Positions 1-6,436 of a stretch of 11,745 bases of DNA are shown in pieces. The notes beneath the pieces are model-generated. The model saw only the letters and a program-made list of their open reading frames with translations. It did no database searches and had not been told where the DNA came from. The position numbers and the translations under genes are program-made. The stretch spans positions 1 through 11,745 of the forward strand of contig JANWZG010000069.1 in assembly GCA_025054735.1 (NCBI GenBank), read 5' to 3'. Origin of the DNA: Cyanobacteriota bacterium (lineage in GTDB: Bacteria; Cyanobacteriota; Cyanobacteriia; SKYG9). Numbering within the stretch: position 1 is the stretch's first letter; every line of letters starts with the position of its first letter.

Positions 1-1273
1 TAACATCTGGATAAGGGCGCTGATTAGCAACTGGTGGAACGAGGCAACCATCAAAGTCTGGGTTCAGATATAGAATTGGCAACGCCCAGTATAGTTGGTT
101 AGATCCATAAGCCGATAGTAGTCCTTGCCGAGTGCGGTTAAGGCTGAGGTCGATCGCATACCCCTGTTTCAAATTGCGATAAAACAACCTTGTCAGGGTT
201 AGGGCTACTTCATCGGGAATACGCTCTGCCATAGCCAACACAGCAGGCACCCCATGCCGAATCAGGGCTTCAGCTAGATTTTGCTCACTAGCACCGTCGG
301 CATTATCGGTTGTGTAAGCACTCCGACAAGAGTTAAACACGGCTAGGCGAATACCATTATTAACTAACAGCCCGGCTAAGTCGTCACCGCTCAGGGTTTC
401 TGTCAGCCCTGTGCGACCACTTACCAGGTATAAATCCCCACCAGAAGCACCCAGATTGCTATGTCCAGCATAGTGCAACACTTGGTAATGGCCCTGCTCC
501 AGTTCACGGGTCAACTGTTCCCGATCCGGCTGCTCTAAGATAGTCAGTTGGATTGCTGTAGTTGGGGAGGCACCGTAGTCGGCTGACGACGGGATGGCAG
601 GACTAGAGGCCAACAATTCTTCCTGAAGGTGGCGGGCTTCTCGTGCCAAGTCTAACCGCTCTTGATCCGTGGGGGCGGCGATCGCCATCAAAATTCGCAG
701 CGGCTGACCTGGTTTCAACCCCAGATTTGGAGCTTGCATCACAGGTCTAACCATGCCCTGCCCAAACTGATAGCGAGAAAACACAACATCCGTGCCTGTG
801 GTGATAGGGCGGTCTCCTCGGTGTAACACTTCCCAAGGTAAACGCCAGAGTCGATCGCCCTTTAGCCCTAAGCGCAACCGCAACAAGTCTTGTCGGTGTT
901 GGGCAATGCCCTGGGCTGTCACCCAACTATCGCGGATAGTGCCCTGAAATAGCGCTCCGTAAAGACATTGACCCAGGGACACCAAGTCGAAGATGGTATT
1001 AGCCAATGGTGGCTCTGTACTCTTACCAGAGCGGAGTGGAACTGAACTAGACGCTTGCGATCGGAGAACCCCTGCGGATGCAGCACCACCTGTGCCGCGT
1101 AGAATGGTCAGTAGCGGATCATTCATCAGTTGCCGCGCCTGCACCAACCAATCCTCGACTGCCCACACAACCTGCTCTTCCGCCAGCGGCACACCCGGAG
1201 CAACTCGCTCTGTCCGGATGAGATATTCATCGCCCCCTACTGGGGTCACAGAAACTTGAAATTCCTGCGTCAC
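1..1273 (-). CDS. CHAT-domain (caspase-fold) peptidase, 3' end outside window
   Basis: I translated this by hand. The frame is open from a GTG at 1273 to the window edge (424 codons), and the C-terminus lies outside. The start is supported by GGAG about 7 bases upstream and an in-frame TGA just before it. The N-terminus (TQEFQVSVTPVGG, then VPLAEEQVVWAVEDWL) matches the conserved leader I know from cyanobacterial CHAT proteins. The CHAT domain follows at about residues 130-424. Its HYAGHS motif (residues 267-272) supplies the likely catalytic His271, and FNSCRSA supplies Cys316. The 45-residue spacing is usual for the clan CD caspase fold, so the dyad looks intact. CHAT peptidases cleave protein substrates in signalling, development (HetF) and defence systems. 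Substrate and C-terminal partner domains cannot be read here. It is transcribed away from mutS2. Confidence 0.9.
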   Translation of the reverse strand, partial: MTQEFQVSVTPVGGDEYLIRTERVAPGVPLAEEQVVWAVEDWLVQARQLMNDPLLTILRGTGGAASAGVLRSQASSSVPLRSGKSTEPPLANTIFDLVSLGQCLYGALFQGTIRDSWVTAQGIAQHRQDLLRLRLGLKGDRLWRLPWEVLHRGDRPITTGTDVVFSRYQFGQGMVRPVMQAPNLGLKPGQPLRILMAIAAPTDQERLDLAREARHLQEELLASSPAIPSSADYGASPTTAIQLTILEQPDREQLTRELEQGHYQVLHYAGHSNLGASGGDLYLVSGRTGLTETLSGDDLAGLLVNNGIRLAVFNSCRSAYTTDNADGASEQNLAEALIRHGVPAVLAMAERIPDEVALTLTRLFYRNLKQGYAIDLSLNRTRQGLLSAYGSNQLYWALPILYLNPDFDGCLVPPVANQRPYPDV

Positions 1274-1503
1274 AACTACACTCCGAACTGATCAACGTAA
1301 TGCACACCGTCCTCTAACCTAGAGCTTAGACAGATGCTTGACAGATACTTACCGAGTAGACATACTCGCTAGGTAACTAGGTTTGCTTGGTAAACACGTT
1401 ATCAATATTACGTTAATACCAAGTTCGTACAAGCTACAACTAGGCGGTGAATGGTACTATTAGTAACCACCAGAATGTCACTACCAACTGCCCTGCCAAC
1501 TAT

Positions 1504-1539
1504 GCTGCTAATCTGGCTGCTAACCTAGCTGCTAACTTA
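1504..1539. repeat. Three tandem 12-bp units (GCTGCTAAYCTR-like)
   Basis: Units at 1504-1515, 1516-1527 and 1528-1539 read GCTGCTAATCTG, GCTGCTAACCTA and GCTGCTAACTTA. In one plus-strand frame this gives AANL three times in a row. The first eight bases are invariant and the changes sit in the last four. Slippage amplification is the simplest explanation. Whether the repeat is in a transcript or a peptide is unknown. Confidence 0.8.
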
Positions 1540-1668
1540 GTGGTGTGCACTCGCTGATCTACGGTGAGGAACTAGTAACTATCAACCAGCCGAAATCAAT
1601 ACTTAACCCTTCCGGATTCTTGGTCTGCACAACAGAAGATAAAAGTGGTAGATGCACCCTGATTAAAA

Positions 1669-1708
1669 CCCTGGTTCAGTATCTGCTGAACTGGGGCTTT
1701 CTTTTTCT
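1669..1708 (+). terminator. Rho-independent terminator with no assigned gene upstream
   Basis: The arms 1669-1679 (CCCTGGTTCAG) and 1686-1696 (CTGAACTGGGG) form an 11-bp stem with two G-U pairs around a 6-base loop. A C followed by a T-rich run (1698-1707) comes directly after. On the minus strand the stem is followed by only four T, so the plus direction is favoured. The nearest gene on the left is transcribed leftwards, so this must end an unannotated plus-strand transcript or insulate mutS2. Confidence 0.75.
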
Positions 1709-1967
1709 GACTAGATACAGCACCTGAGTGGCAGGGAGTCAGATGAGTCGCCGACATGGCTCACATCGATGGACACCGTTTACACTAGGTTAATATTTAA
1801 AATTCATTAACGTCTAGGATGCCCTAGTTTTAGTGTATCGATAAACTAGCGTCCGTGGGAATTTTTCCTCGATCTCTGTCTCGCAGCCCTAATCGCGGGT
1901 AAAGAAATGTTAAGAATCAACAAATCCGCAACAGTATTGCATTTCAGTGCGCTACGTCCCAAGGCTC

Positions 1968-1973
1968 TACAAT
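1968..1973 (+). promoter_or_regulatory. Probable -10 box of mutS2 (TACAAT)
   Basis: TACAAT matches the bacterial -10 consensus at five of six positions and lies 50 bases before the mutS2 start. I see no good -35 element at 16-18 bases upstream, so it could be a -35-independent promoter. Confidence is moderate because the call rests on one hexamer. Confidence 0.4.
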
Positions 1974-2023
1974 AGAAGTAACGAACTATTGGCCCTGTAG
2001 ATAGCATCCTGGAACGTATTGCA

Positions 2024-4678
2024 TTGATTCAAACTGAAACCTTAGACCTGTTGGAGTGGTCACGGCTGTGTCAGCACGTTGCAACTTTTGCTGCCACGAA
2101 GTTAGGAACTATGGCAGCGCGTCAACTACCGATTCCTGATAGCCAGACTGAGAGTGAACGGTTGCTGGCACAAACACGAGAAGCCTATCATTTGGAAGCA
2201 CTACCCACTGGTGGTCTTAGCTTTGAGGGCATTCAAGATATTGGGGAAGCCCTAGCACGATCGACCGTGAGGGGGTTGTTGACAGGTACAGAATTGATCG
2301 CTATCGCCACGACATTGGCTGGAATGCGGAATGTGCGTCGCTTGATTGAAAGTCAACCCAATGTGCCCACCTTAGCCGCACTCGTAGCAGACCTGCGCAC
2401 CCATCCAGATTTAGAGCAGGCCATTCATCATTGTATTGATGACCAAGGCAAAGTGAGCGATCGCGCCAGCCCCAAATTAGCAGACCTGCGAGAACGGCTA
2501 CGAACCTTACGACAAGACATCTACCAAAAGTTACAAAATATCCTGCACCAAAAGGCAGGGGCTATCCAAGAAGCCACCATTACCCAACGTCACGATCGGT
2601 TTGTTATTCCTGTCAAGGCTTCCCAAAAAGATGCCATTCCTGGAATTATCCATGACACCTCAACCACAGGTGCCACTCTCTATGTGGAACCCAATTCTAC
2701 AGTGCCCATGAATAATCAACTGCAACAGTTACTGCGCCAAGAGCAGGCTGAGGAGGAGGCTGTGCGTCGTCAGTTGACAGAACAGGTAGCGGCAGTGCAT
2801 GAAGATTTAGAACATCTATTGGCGATCGCGACCATCCTTGACCTTGCCACAGCCCGTGCTCGCTATAGCCACTGGCTGGGAGCTAATCCACCCCGATTTA
2901 TAACCATCGGTTCACCCCCTCCAACTTCAAGTGATGAGTCTGCTCAGCGAGACGCTGCACCATCTGAGCCAATCGTCTTGCGGCAACTACGTCATCCCTT
3001 GTTGGTGTGGCAACAGCAGCATGAGCAGGGTAAACCTGTGGTGCCGATCGATGTCGTTATCCAACCCAGCATTCGAGTGGTTGCCATCACTGGCCCCAAC
3101 ACGGGTGGCAAAACTGCTGCCTTAAAAACCATAGGGTTGGCTGCGGTCATGGCTAAAGCTGGGTTATTTATCCCGGCTCGCGAACCTGTTGACATTCCTT
3201 GGTTTACCTACATCTTGGCTGATATTGGCGACGAACAATCCCTGCAACAAAGTTTGTCTACTTTCTCTGGGCATGTGCGCCGCATCGGCAGAATTTTGAC
3301 CCAGTTGTTTGGTGAGGCGGAGTCTGAGTTACAAACATCTGAATCACAGACATTCAAGTCACAGACATTTGAGTCACCAATATCCCATGAGCAAGTATTT
3401 GACAAGCAGGGAACTTATACACAGGGAGCAACAAATCCAGCATCTGCTCAGCCGGGAGCTAGCGATCGCTCATCCCTAGCTACCACTCCTGAAACACCCT
3501 ACGGCAACGGTTTTGCCAGCCTCCATCCCTCACTAGTGTTATTGGATGAGGTGGGTGCTGGTACTGATCCATCTGAGGGCAGTGCCCTAGCGATCGCACT
3601 CTTGCAATACCTAGCTGAGCGAGTGCAACTTACCATTGCTACGACCCACTTTGGTGAACTGAAGGCCCTGAAATATCAAGACCCTCGATTTGAGAATGCC
3701 TCAGTAGAGTTTGACGATGCCAGCCTTGCCCCTACCTACCGCTTGCTATGGGGCATTCCAGGACGTTCCAACGCTCTGACCATTGCCCAACGGTTGGGCC
3801 TACCTATAGAGATCATTGACCGAGCACGCAACTATGTTGGTGGATTTTCCCAAGATATCAACAGTGTAATCAGCGGCCTAGAAGCCCAGCGCCGAGAGCA
3901 AGAAATCAAAGCTAAAGCTGCGGCTGATTTGTTGGCAAGTGCAGAACAGCTTTATCAGCAAGTTTCTAGCAGAGCGCAGGCTCTGCAAGCACGGGAACGA
4001 GAGCTACAACTCGCCCAAGAGCAGGCTGTACAGCAGGCGATCGCCCAAGCTAAGGAAGACATTGCCCGCGTTATCCGTCAACTACAACAAGGCCCTGCCA
4101 CTGCTCAAGCTGCCCAGCAAGCCACCCAAGCCCTCGATCAGCTAGCTCAACAACACCTGCCGTCACAGCGGATTGCACCGTCAAGGCCCAATTTTATCCC
4201 CAAGGTCGGCGATCGCGTCCGTATTCCCAGCGTAGGCCAAACTGCCGAAGTTCTAGCCATCGATGACCAAGACAACACCCTAACTGTTCGCTTTGGCATG
4301 ATGAAGATGAGTGTTCGCTTAGAGGATGTCGAGTCCCTAGATGGGCAAAAAGTGCAATTAGCCCAGACTTCAACAAAGGCAACTCCAGTCAATGCCTCAG
4401 CCAATTCGGCCTCAGAGCAGAGTGCCACACCACTGACCATACGGACATCGCGGAACACCCTTGATCTGCGGGGCTATCGGGTTGCTGATGCTGAACCACT
4501 GCTCGATCGGGCGATCGCCGAAGGAGATGGCGCAGTGTGGATCATTCACGGACACGGCACGGGCAGGTTGCGGCAAGGCGTGCATGAATTTCTCAAGCAG
4601 CACCCTCGTGTTAGTCGCTTTACCCTCGCAGAACCACAGGATGGCGGCAGTGGCGTAACAATTGCCTACTTGACTTAG
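2024..4678 (+). CDS. mutS2: MutS2 endonuclease / ATPase with C-terminal Smr domain
   Basis: This 884-residue protein has the full MutS2 layout. A clamp/lever region (about 1-330) comes first, then an ABC-type ATPase with Walker A GPNTGGKT (357-364), the STFSGH signature (412-417) and Walker B LLDE with Asp508/Glu509. A long coiled coil (about 611-690), a KOW-like barrel (about 725-775) and an Smr nuclease domain with LDLRG (813-817) and HGHGTG (842-847) follow. MutS2 lacks the mismatch-recognition domain of MutS. In other bacteria it suppresses homologous recombination or splits collided ribosomes. The protein is about 90 residues longer than usual. The excess is mainly a polar, low-complexity insertion at about 430-500, between the signature and Walker B. 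Start: TTG at 2024, because IQTETLDLLEW is the family's usual N-terminus and no ATG fits. The frame stays open upstream to a TAA at 1979, but only rare start codons lie there. Confidence 0.96.
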   Translation: MIQTETLDLLEWSRLCQHVATFAATKLGTMAARQLPIPDSQTESERLLAQTREAYHLEALPTGGLSFEGIQDIGEALARSTVRGLLTGTELIAIATTLAGMRNVRRLIESQPNVPTLAALVADLRTHPDLEQAIHHCIDDQGKVSDRASPKLADLRERLRTLRQDIYQKLQNILHQKAGAIQEATITQRHDRFVIPVKASQKDAIPGIIHDTSTTGATLYVEPNSTVPMNNQLQQLLRQEQAEEEAVRRQLTEQVAAVHEDLEHLLAIATILDLATARARYSHWLGANPPRFITIGSPPPTSSDESAQRDAAPSEPIVLRQLRHPLLVWQQQHEQGKPVVPIDVVIQPSIRVVAITGPNTGGKTAALKTIGLAAVMAKAGLFIPAREPVDIPWFTYILADIGDEQSLQQSLSTFSGHVRRIGRILTQLFGEAESELQTSESQTFKSQTFESPISHEQVFDKQGTYTQGATNPASAQPGASDRSSLATTPETPYGNGFASLHPSLVLLDEVGAGTDPSEGSALAIALLQYLAERVQLTIATTHFGELKALKYQDPRFENASVEFDDASLAPTYRLLWGIPGRSNALTIAQRLGLPIEIIDRARNYVGGFSQDINSVISGLEAQRREQEIKAKAAADLLASAEQLYQQVSSRAQALQARERELQLAQEQAVQQAIAQAKEDIARVIRQLQQGPATAQAAQQATQALDQLAQQHLPSQRIAPSRPNFIPKVGDRVRIPSVGQTAEVLAIDDQDNTLTVRFGMMKMSVRLEDVESLDGQKVQLAQTSTKATPVNASANSASEQSATPLTIRTSRNTLDLRGYRVADAEPLLDRAIAEGDGAVWIIHGHGTGRLRQGVHEFLKQHPRVSRFTLAEPQDGGSGVTIAYLT
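3329..3388 (+). repeat. Four degenerate 15-bp in-frame repeats within mutS2
   Basis: Units start at 3329, 3344, 3359 and 3374. The second and third (TCACAGACATTCAAG and TCACAGACATTTGAG) differ at only two positions, and the outer two are degenerate. They encode LQTSE, SQTFK, SQTFE and SPISH (residues 436-455). The five-codon period keeps the frame. They lie in the extra segment between the ATPase signature and Walker B. Confidence 0.85.
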
Positions 4679-4685
4679 CGCCCTG

Positions 4686-4717
4686 CTCTCCAGCAGATCA
4701 ACTCTCCAGCAGATCAA
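4686..4717. repeat. Perfect 16-bp tandem duplication at the 3' end of the CRR6-like gene
   Basis: CTCTCCAGCAGATCAA occurs twice back to back (4686-4701 and 4702-4717). On the minus strand the first copy read encodes the last residues of the CRR6-like protein (DLLES), and its junction with the second copy supplies the TGA stop (4698-4700). Sixteen is not a multiple of three, so the duplication changes the reading frame at the end of the gene. Confidence 0.95.
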
Positions 4718-5177
4718 ACAATGCATCCTCTAGCTCATAACCCAGAAGTTGGGCCATGGCTTTAACCCGCGATCTGTATTCCATACCCTGCTGCTGGAGC
4801 CAGTTTTGTATGACAAACACCTTGTGCATCACAAACAATTCCAGGGCTTCGGGGTTGTAGCGAATGCCATCACGGGGACTAAATTCATGGGGCACCAGCA
4901 TGGCGGCATATCGTGCCAGTTCCCCAGCCTGCCAATCTAGCATTACAGGTAACCAGGGATAGTAGACATCCAACCGCACAAACCATAGCCGGACTTCTGG
5001 AATCTCAGGTAACTCTCTTGGATCTTGAGGATCACAAGGATAACGAATATCAAAGCTAAGCTGTTGCTCGATCGTAGCGATCGTGCCACTAGCCAACAGT
5101 GGTTCCAATGCATTCTGGACGGGTGAAATGTCTAAACAGTTCAACTGGTCAGCAGTCAAGGCAATTTTTAACGGCAT
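4698..5177 (-). CDS. crr6: CRR6-like (DUF1817) NDH-1 assembly factor
   Basis: The 159-residue product matches my memory of the DUF1817/CRR6 family. Typical segments are SFDIRYPCDPQDPRELPEIPEVRLW in two blocks near residues 41-65, then YPWLPVMLDWQAGELARY, AMLVPHEFSPRDGI, YNPEALELFVMHK and the C-terminal MAQLLGYELEDALFDLL. The cyanobacterial homologue (Slr1097 of Synechocystis) helps assemble the hydrophilic arm of the photosynthetic NDH-1 complex in the cytoplasm. The plant protein CRR6 does the same for the chloroplast complex. No signal peptide or membrane segment is visible. The start is the ATG at 5177. A TTG three codons upstream is possible, and neither has a clear ribosome binding site. 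The gene is convergent with mutS2 (19-bp gap) and divergent from the Fur-family gene. Its stop lies in a 16-bp duplication. Confidence 0.85.
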   Translation of the reverse strand: MPLKIALTADQLNCLDISPVQNALEPLLASGTIATIEQQLSFDIRYPCDPQDPRELPEIPEVRLWFVRLDVYYPWLPVMLDWQAGELARYAAMLVPHEFSPRDGIRYNPEALELFVMHKVFVIQNWLQQQGMEYRSRVKAMAQLLGYELEDALFDLLES

Positions 5178-5206
5178 AGAAATCAATCAACGGGACAGTA
5201 GCCCAG

Positions 5207-5225
5207 CTTCAAGACAAAGTTGAAG
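5207..5225. promoter_or_regulatory. Inverted repeat CTTCAA-N7-TTGAAG upstream of crr6
   Basis: The arms at 5207-5212 and 5220-5225 are perfect 6-bp inverted repeats, 30 bases upstream of the CRR6-like start on the minus strand. The element could be an operator or a hairpin in the leader. No known regulator motif was recognised. Confidence 0.3.
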
Positions 5226-5233
5226 TGAGTTTG

Positions 5234-5257
5234 CCTTAGCCTATGTATATACTAAGG
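5234..5257. promoter_or_regulatory. 24-bp dyad in the divergent crr6 / perR promoter region
   Basis: CCTTAG (5234-5239) and CTAAGG (5252-5257) are perfect inverted 6-bp arms around a 12-base AT-rich spacer. TATA-like hexamers lie within and beside it on both strands, so RNA polymerase could bind here for either gene. An operator for the neighbouring Fur-family protein is plausible, but the sequence does not match the published PerR-box consensus as I know it. Confidence 0.35.
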
Positions 5258-5316
5258 TATAGATACGTACCGTTAAATTACCAGGTCTTAAGGTGCTTGC
5301 TACCCGTTGTTTCTCG

Positions 5317-5331
5317 TACCATGCATTGGTA
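5317..5331. promoter_or_regulatory. TACCA-N5-TGGTA inverted repeat upstream of perR
   Basis: The arms at 5317-5321 and 5327-5331 flank TGCAT, making a 15-bp dyad about 70 bases before the perR start. It lies where a repressor or leader hairpin could act. No specific factor can be named. Confidence 0.25.
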
Positions 5332-5399
5332 TCCATGTTGATATCCATTGACTAACGCTATTGGTTATTACCTGTTGATTGCAGCCAGAGGGCATAGAC

Positions 5400-5885
5400 A
5401 TGCAAACTAACATTGCCACAAAACCAATTCAATCGTTGGAAGATGCTTTGGAACGATGTCAACTCTTGGGAATGCGTCTGAGCCGACAGCGCCGCTTCAT
5501 CTTAGAACTGCTGTGGCAAGAGGGGGGGCACCTATCTGCACGGGACATTTACGATCGCCTCAACCGTTCCGGCAAAGATATTGGTCATACGTCGGTATAT
5601 CAAAATCTGGAGGCGCTGTCCCAACGAGGCATTATTGAATGTGTGGAGCGATCGGACGGGCGACTCTATGGCTGTATCAGTCATTCCCACAGCCATGTTA
5701 ACTGCCTGGATACCAATCAAATTCTGGATGTGCAAGTAGAGTTACCCCCTGCCTTGATTCAGCAGATTGAGCAACAAACAGGGGTGACTATTACTGACTA
5801 TCGCATTGACTTCTACGGCTATCGTTCGCAGGGTGCTTCCGAGCCAGCATCCGCACCATCCCCAGGGATTAATTCGGCACCTTAA
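5400..5885 (+). CDS. perR: Fur-family regulator of PerR (FurC) type
   Basis: The 161-residue protein has the two-part Fur fold. A winged helix is at about 10-90 (RLSRQRRFILELLW, then HLSARDIYDRL and the recognition segment GHTSVYQNLEALSQRGII), followed by a dimerisation half. His44 and the HSHSH cluster (95-99) are in position to bind the sensing metal. The usual structural CxxC pairs are missing: after HVNC comes LDT. This, with the N-terminus TKPIQSLEDALERCQLLGMR, fits the cyanobacterial PerR/FurC group rather than Fur (HHHHL-C-x-x-C) or Zur. PerR proteins repress peroxide-defence genes until H2O2 oxidises a metal-binding His. The start is the ATG at 5400, preceded by GAGGG about 8 bases upstream. 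A TTG at 5379 is in frame but has less support. The last 20 or so residues (QGASEPASAPSPGINSAP) look like a disordered tail. Confidence 0.9.
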   Translation: MQTNIATKPIQSLEDALERCQLLGMRLSRQRRFILELLWQEGGHLSARDIYDRLNRSGKDIGHTSVYQNLEALSQRGIIECVERSDGRLYGCISHSHSHVNCLDTNQILDVQVELPPALIQQIEQQTGVTITDYRIDFYGYRSQGASEPASAPSPGINSAP

Positions 5886-5889
5886 GGTG
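5878..5889. repeat. Perfect 12-bp palindrome across the perR stop codon
   Basis: CACCTTAAGGTG is a perfect palindrome that contains the perR TAA stop (5883-5885). It has no loop and no following T run, so it is not a terminator. It could be a protein-binding site or chance. Confidence 0.4.
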
Positions 5890-6071
5890 TGGCATTTGTC
5901 CCAATACCCAGACACTGGTGTGAGTAGCATAGGCCCGAAGTCCTCTAGCAAGATGAACCCCCACTTTACCCGATCGCTGAGAAATCCTACAGTTTGCATT
6001 GCGCTCTAGACAACAAGGAGGACGCAAATAGGCTAGGATAAATCGTCAAGGGTTTATGGTTGAACAACTAT

Positions 6072-6401
6072 ATGAGTGGTGTCGTTTCAATTTCAGACTC
6101 CGAGTTCGCAGCAGAGGTGCTTAATGCGTCAGAAGCATTGGTGTTAGTCTACTGGTGGGCACCTTGGTGCGGGCCTTGCCGCCTAGTTTCACCGACAATT
6201 GAGTGGGCAGCCGATACGTTTGGCGATCGCCTCAAGGTGATCAAGATGGAGGTTGATCCCAATCCTGAAACAGTAGCCACCTACAAGGTGGAGGGAGTAC
6301 CAGCGTTGCGCCTCTTTCAGCGAGGCAAGGTAGTGGAATCTTTAGAAGGAGCCGTTACTAAGCAGAAGTTAGGCGATATGCTCGCTGCTTATCTAAATTA
6401 A
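6072..6401 (+). CDS. Thioredoxin
   Basis: The 109-residue protein is a complete single-domain thioredoxin. It has the active site WCGPC (residues 32-36) after the strand LVLVYWWAP, and the cis-proline Pro77 in VEGVPALRLF. The C-terminal helix (KQKLGDMLAAYL) is also present. It reduces disulfides in target proteins in the cytoplasm using electrons from thioredoxin reductases. The sequence CRLVSPTIEWAADTF...KVIKMEVDPNP resembles a cyanobacterial thioredoxin branch that I cannot name safely. The start is uncertain. ATG at 6072 matches the family (SGVVSISDSEF), but the in-frame TTG at 6060 has AAGGG about 7 bases upstream, which ATG 6072 lacks. TTG would add MNNY. The aminotransferase gene follows after 35 bp on the same strand. 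Confidence 0.93.
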   Translation: MSGVVSISDSEFAAEVLNASEALVLVYWWAPWCGPCRLVSPTIEWAADTFGDRLKVIKMEVDPNPETVATYKVEGVPALRLFQRGKVVESLEGAVTKQKLGDMLAAYLN

Positions 6402-6436
6402 AGCCATGTAAGCAACTATCCGGGAATTAAACCATT

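Larger units (their letters stand above)
1274..2023. other. 750-base intergenic gap between divergent CHAT gene and mutS2
   Basis: I find no convincing gene here. The gap holds a 12-bp triple repeat (1504-1539), a strong plus-strand terminator (1669-1708), an inverted repeat GTTAAT-N11-ATTAAC (1789-1811), a small CTAGG/CCTAG hairpin (1814-1827) and a probable mutS2 promoter near 1968. Because the terminator points right and has no gene before it, a short plus-strand transcript starting somewhere between 1274 and about 1650 is likely. It may be a non-coding RNA. An open frame of 60 codons from a GTG at 1545 to 1727 runs straight through the terminator and is not convincing. A 36-codon frame (1447-1557) encodes the AANL repeats but lacks a ribosome binding site. 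Confidence 0.6.

Noticed and set aside
1475..1528. 18-codon frame starting MSLPTALPTMLLIWLLT
   Set aside because: It is too short to judge, has no ribosome binding site and overlaps the 12-bp repeat in another frame.
1545..1727. 60-codon open frame from a GTG in the gap before mutS2
   Set aside because: It runs through the terminator hairpin and its T run, has no ribosome binding site and no recognisable composition or motif.
1814..1831. CTAGG/CCTAG hairpin followed by TTTT upstream of mutS2
   Set aside because: The 5-bp stem and four T are too weak to call a terminator.
4412..4726. 104-codon minus-strand frame across the end of mutS2
   Set aside because: It lies antisense to the conserved Smr domain and shows no protein-like pattern; it is a shadow of mutS2 and the CRR6-like gene.
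5287..5295. CTTAAGGTG shared between the perR upstream region and the perR stop-codon palindrome
   Set aside because: A 9-base match within nearly 12 kb is not surprising enough to call a repeated element.
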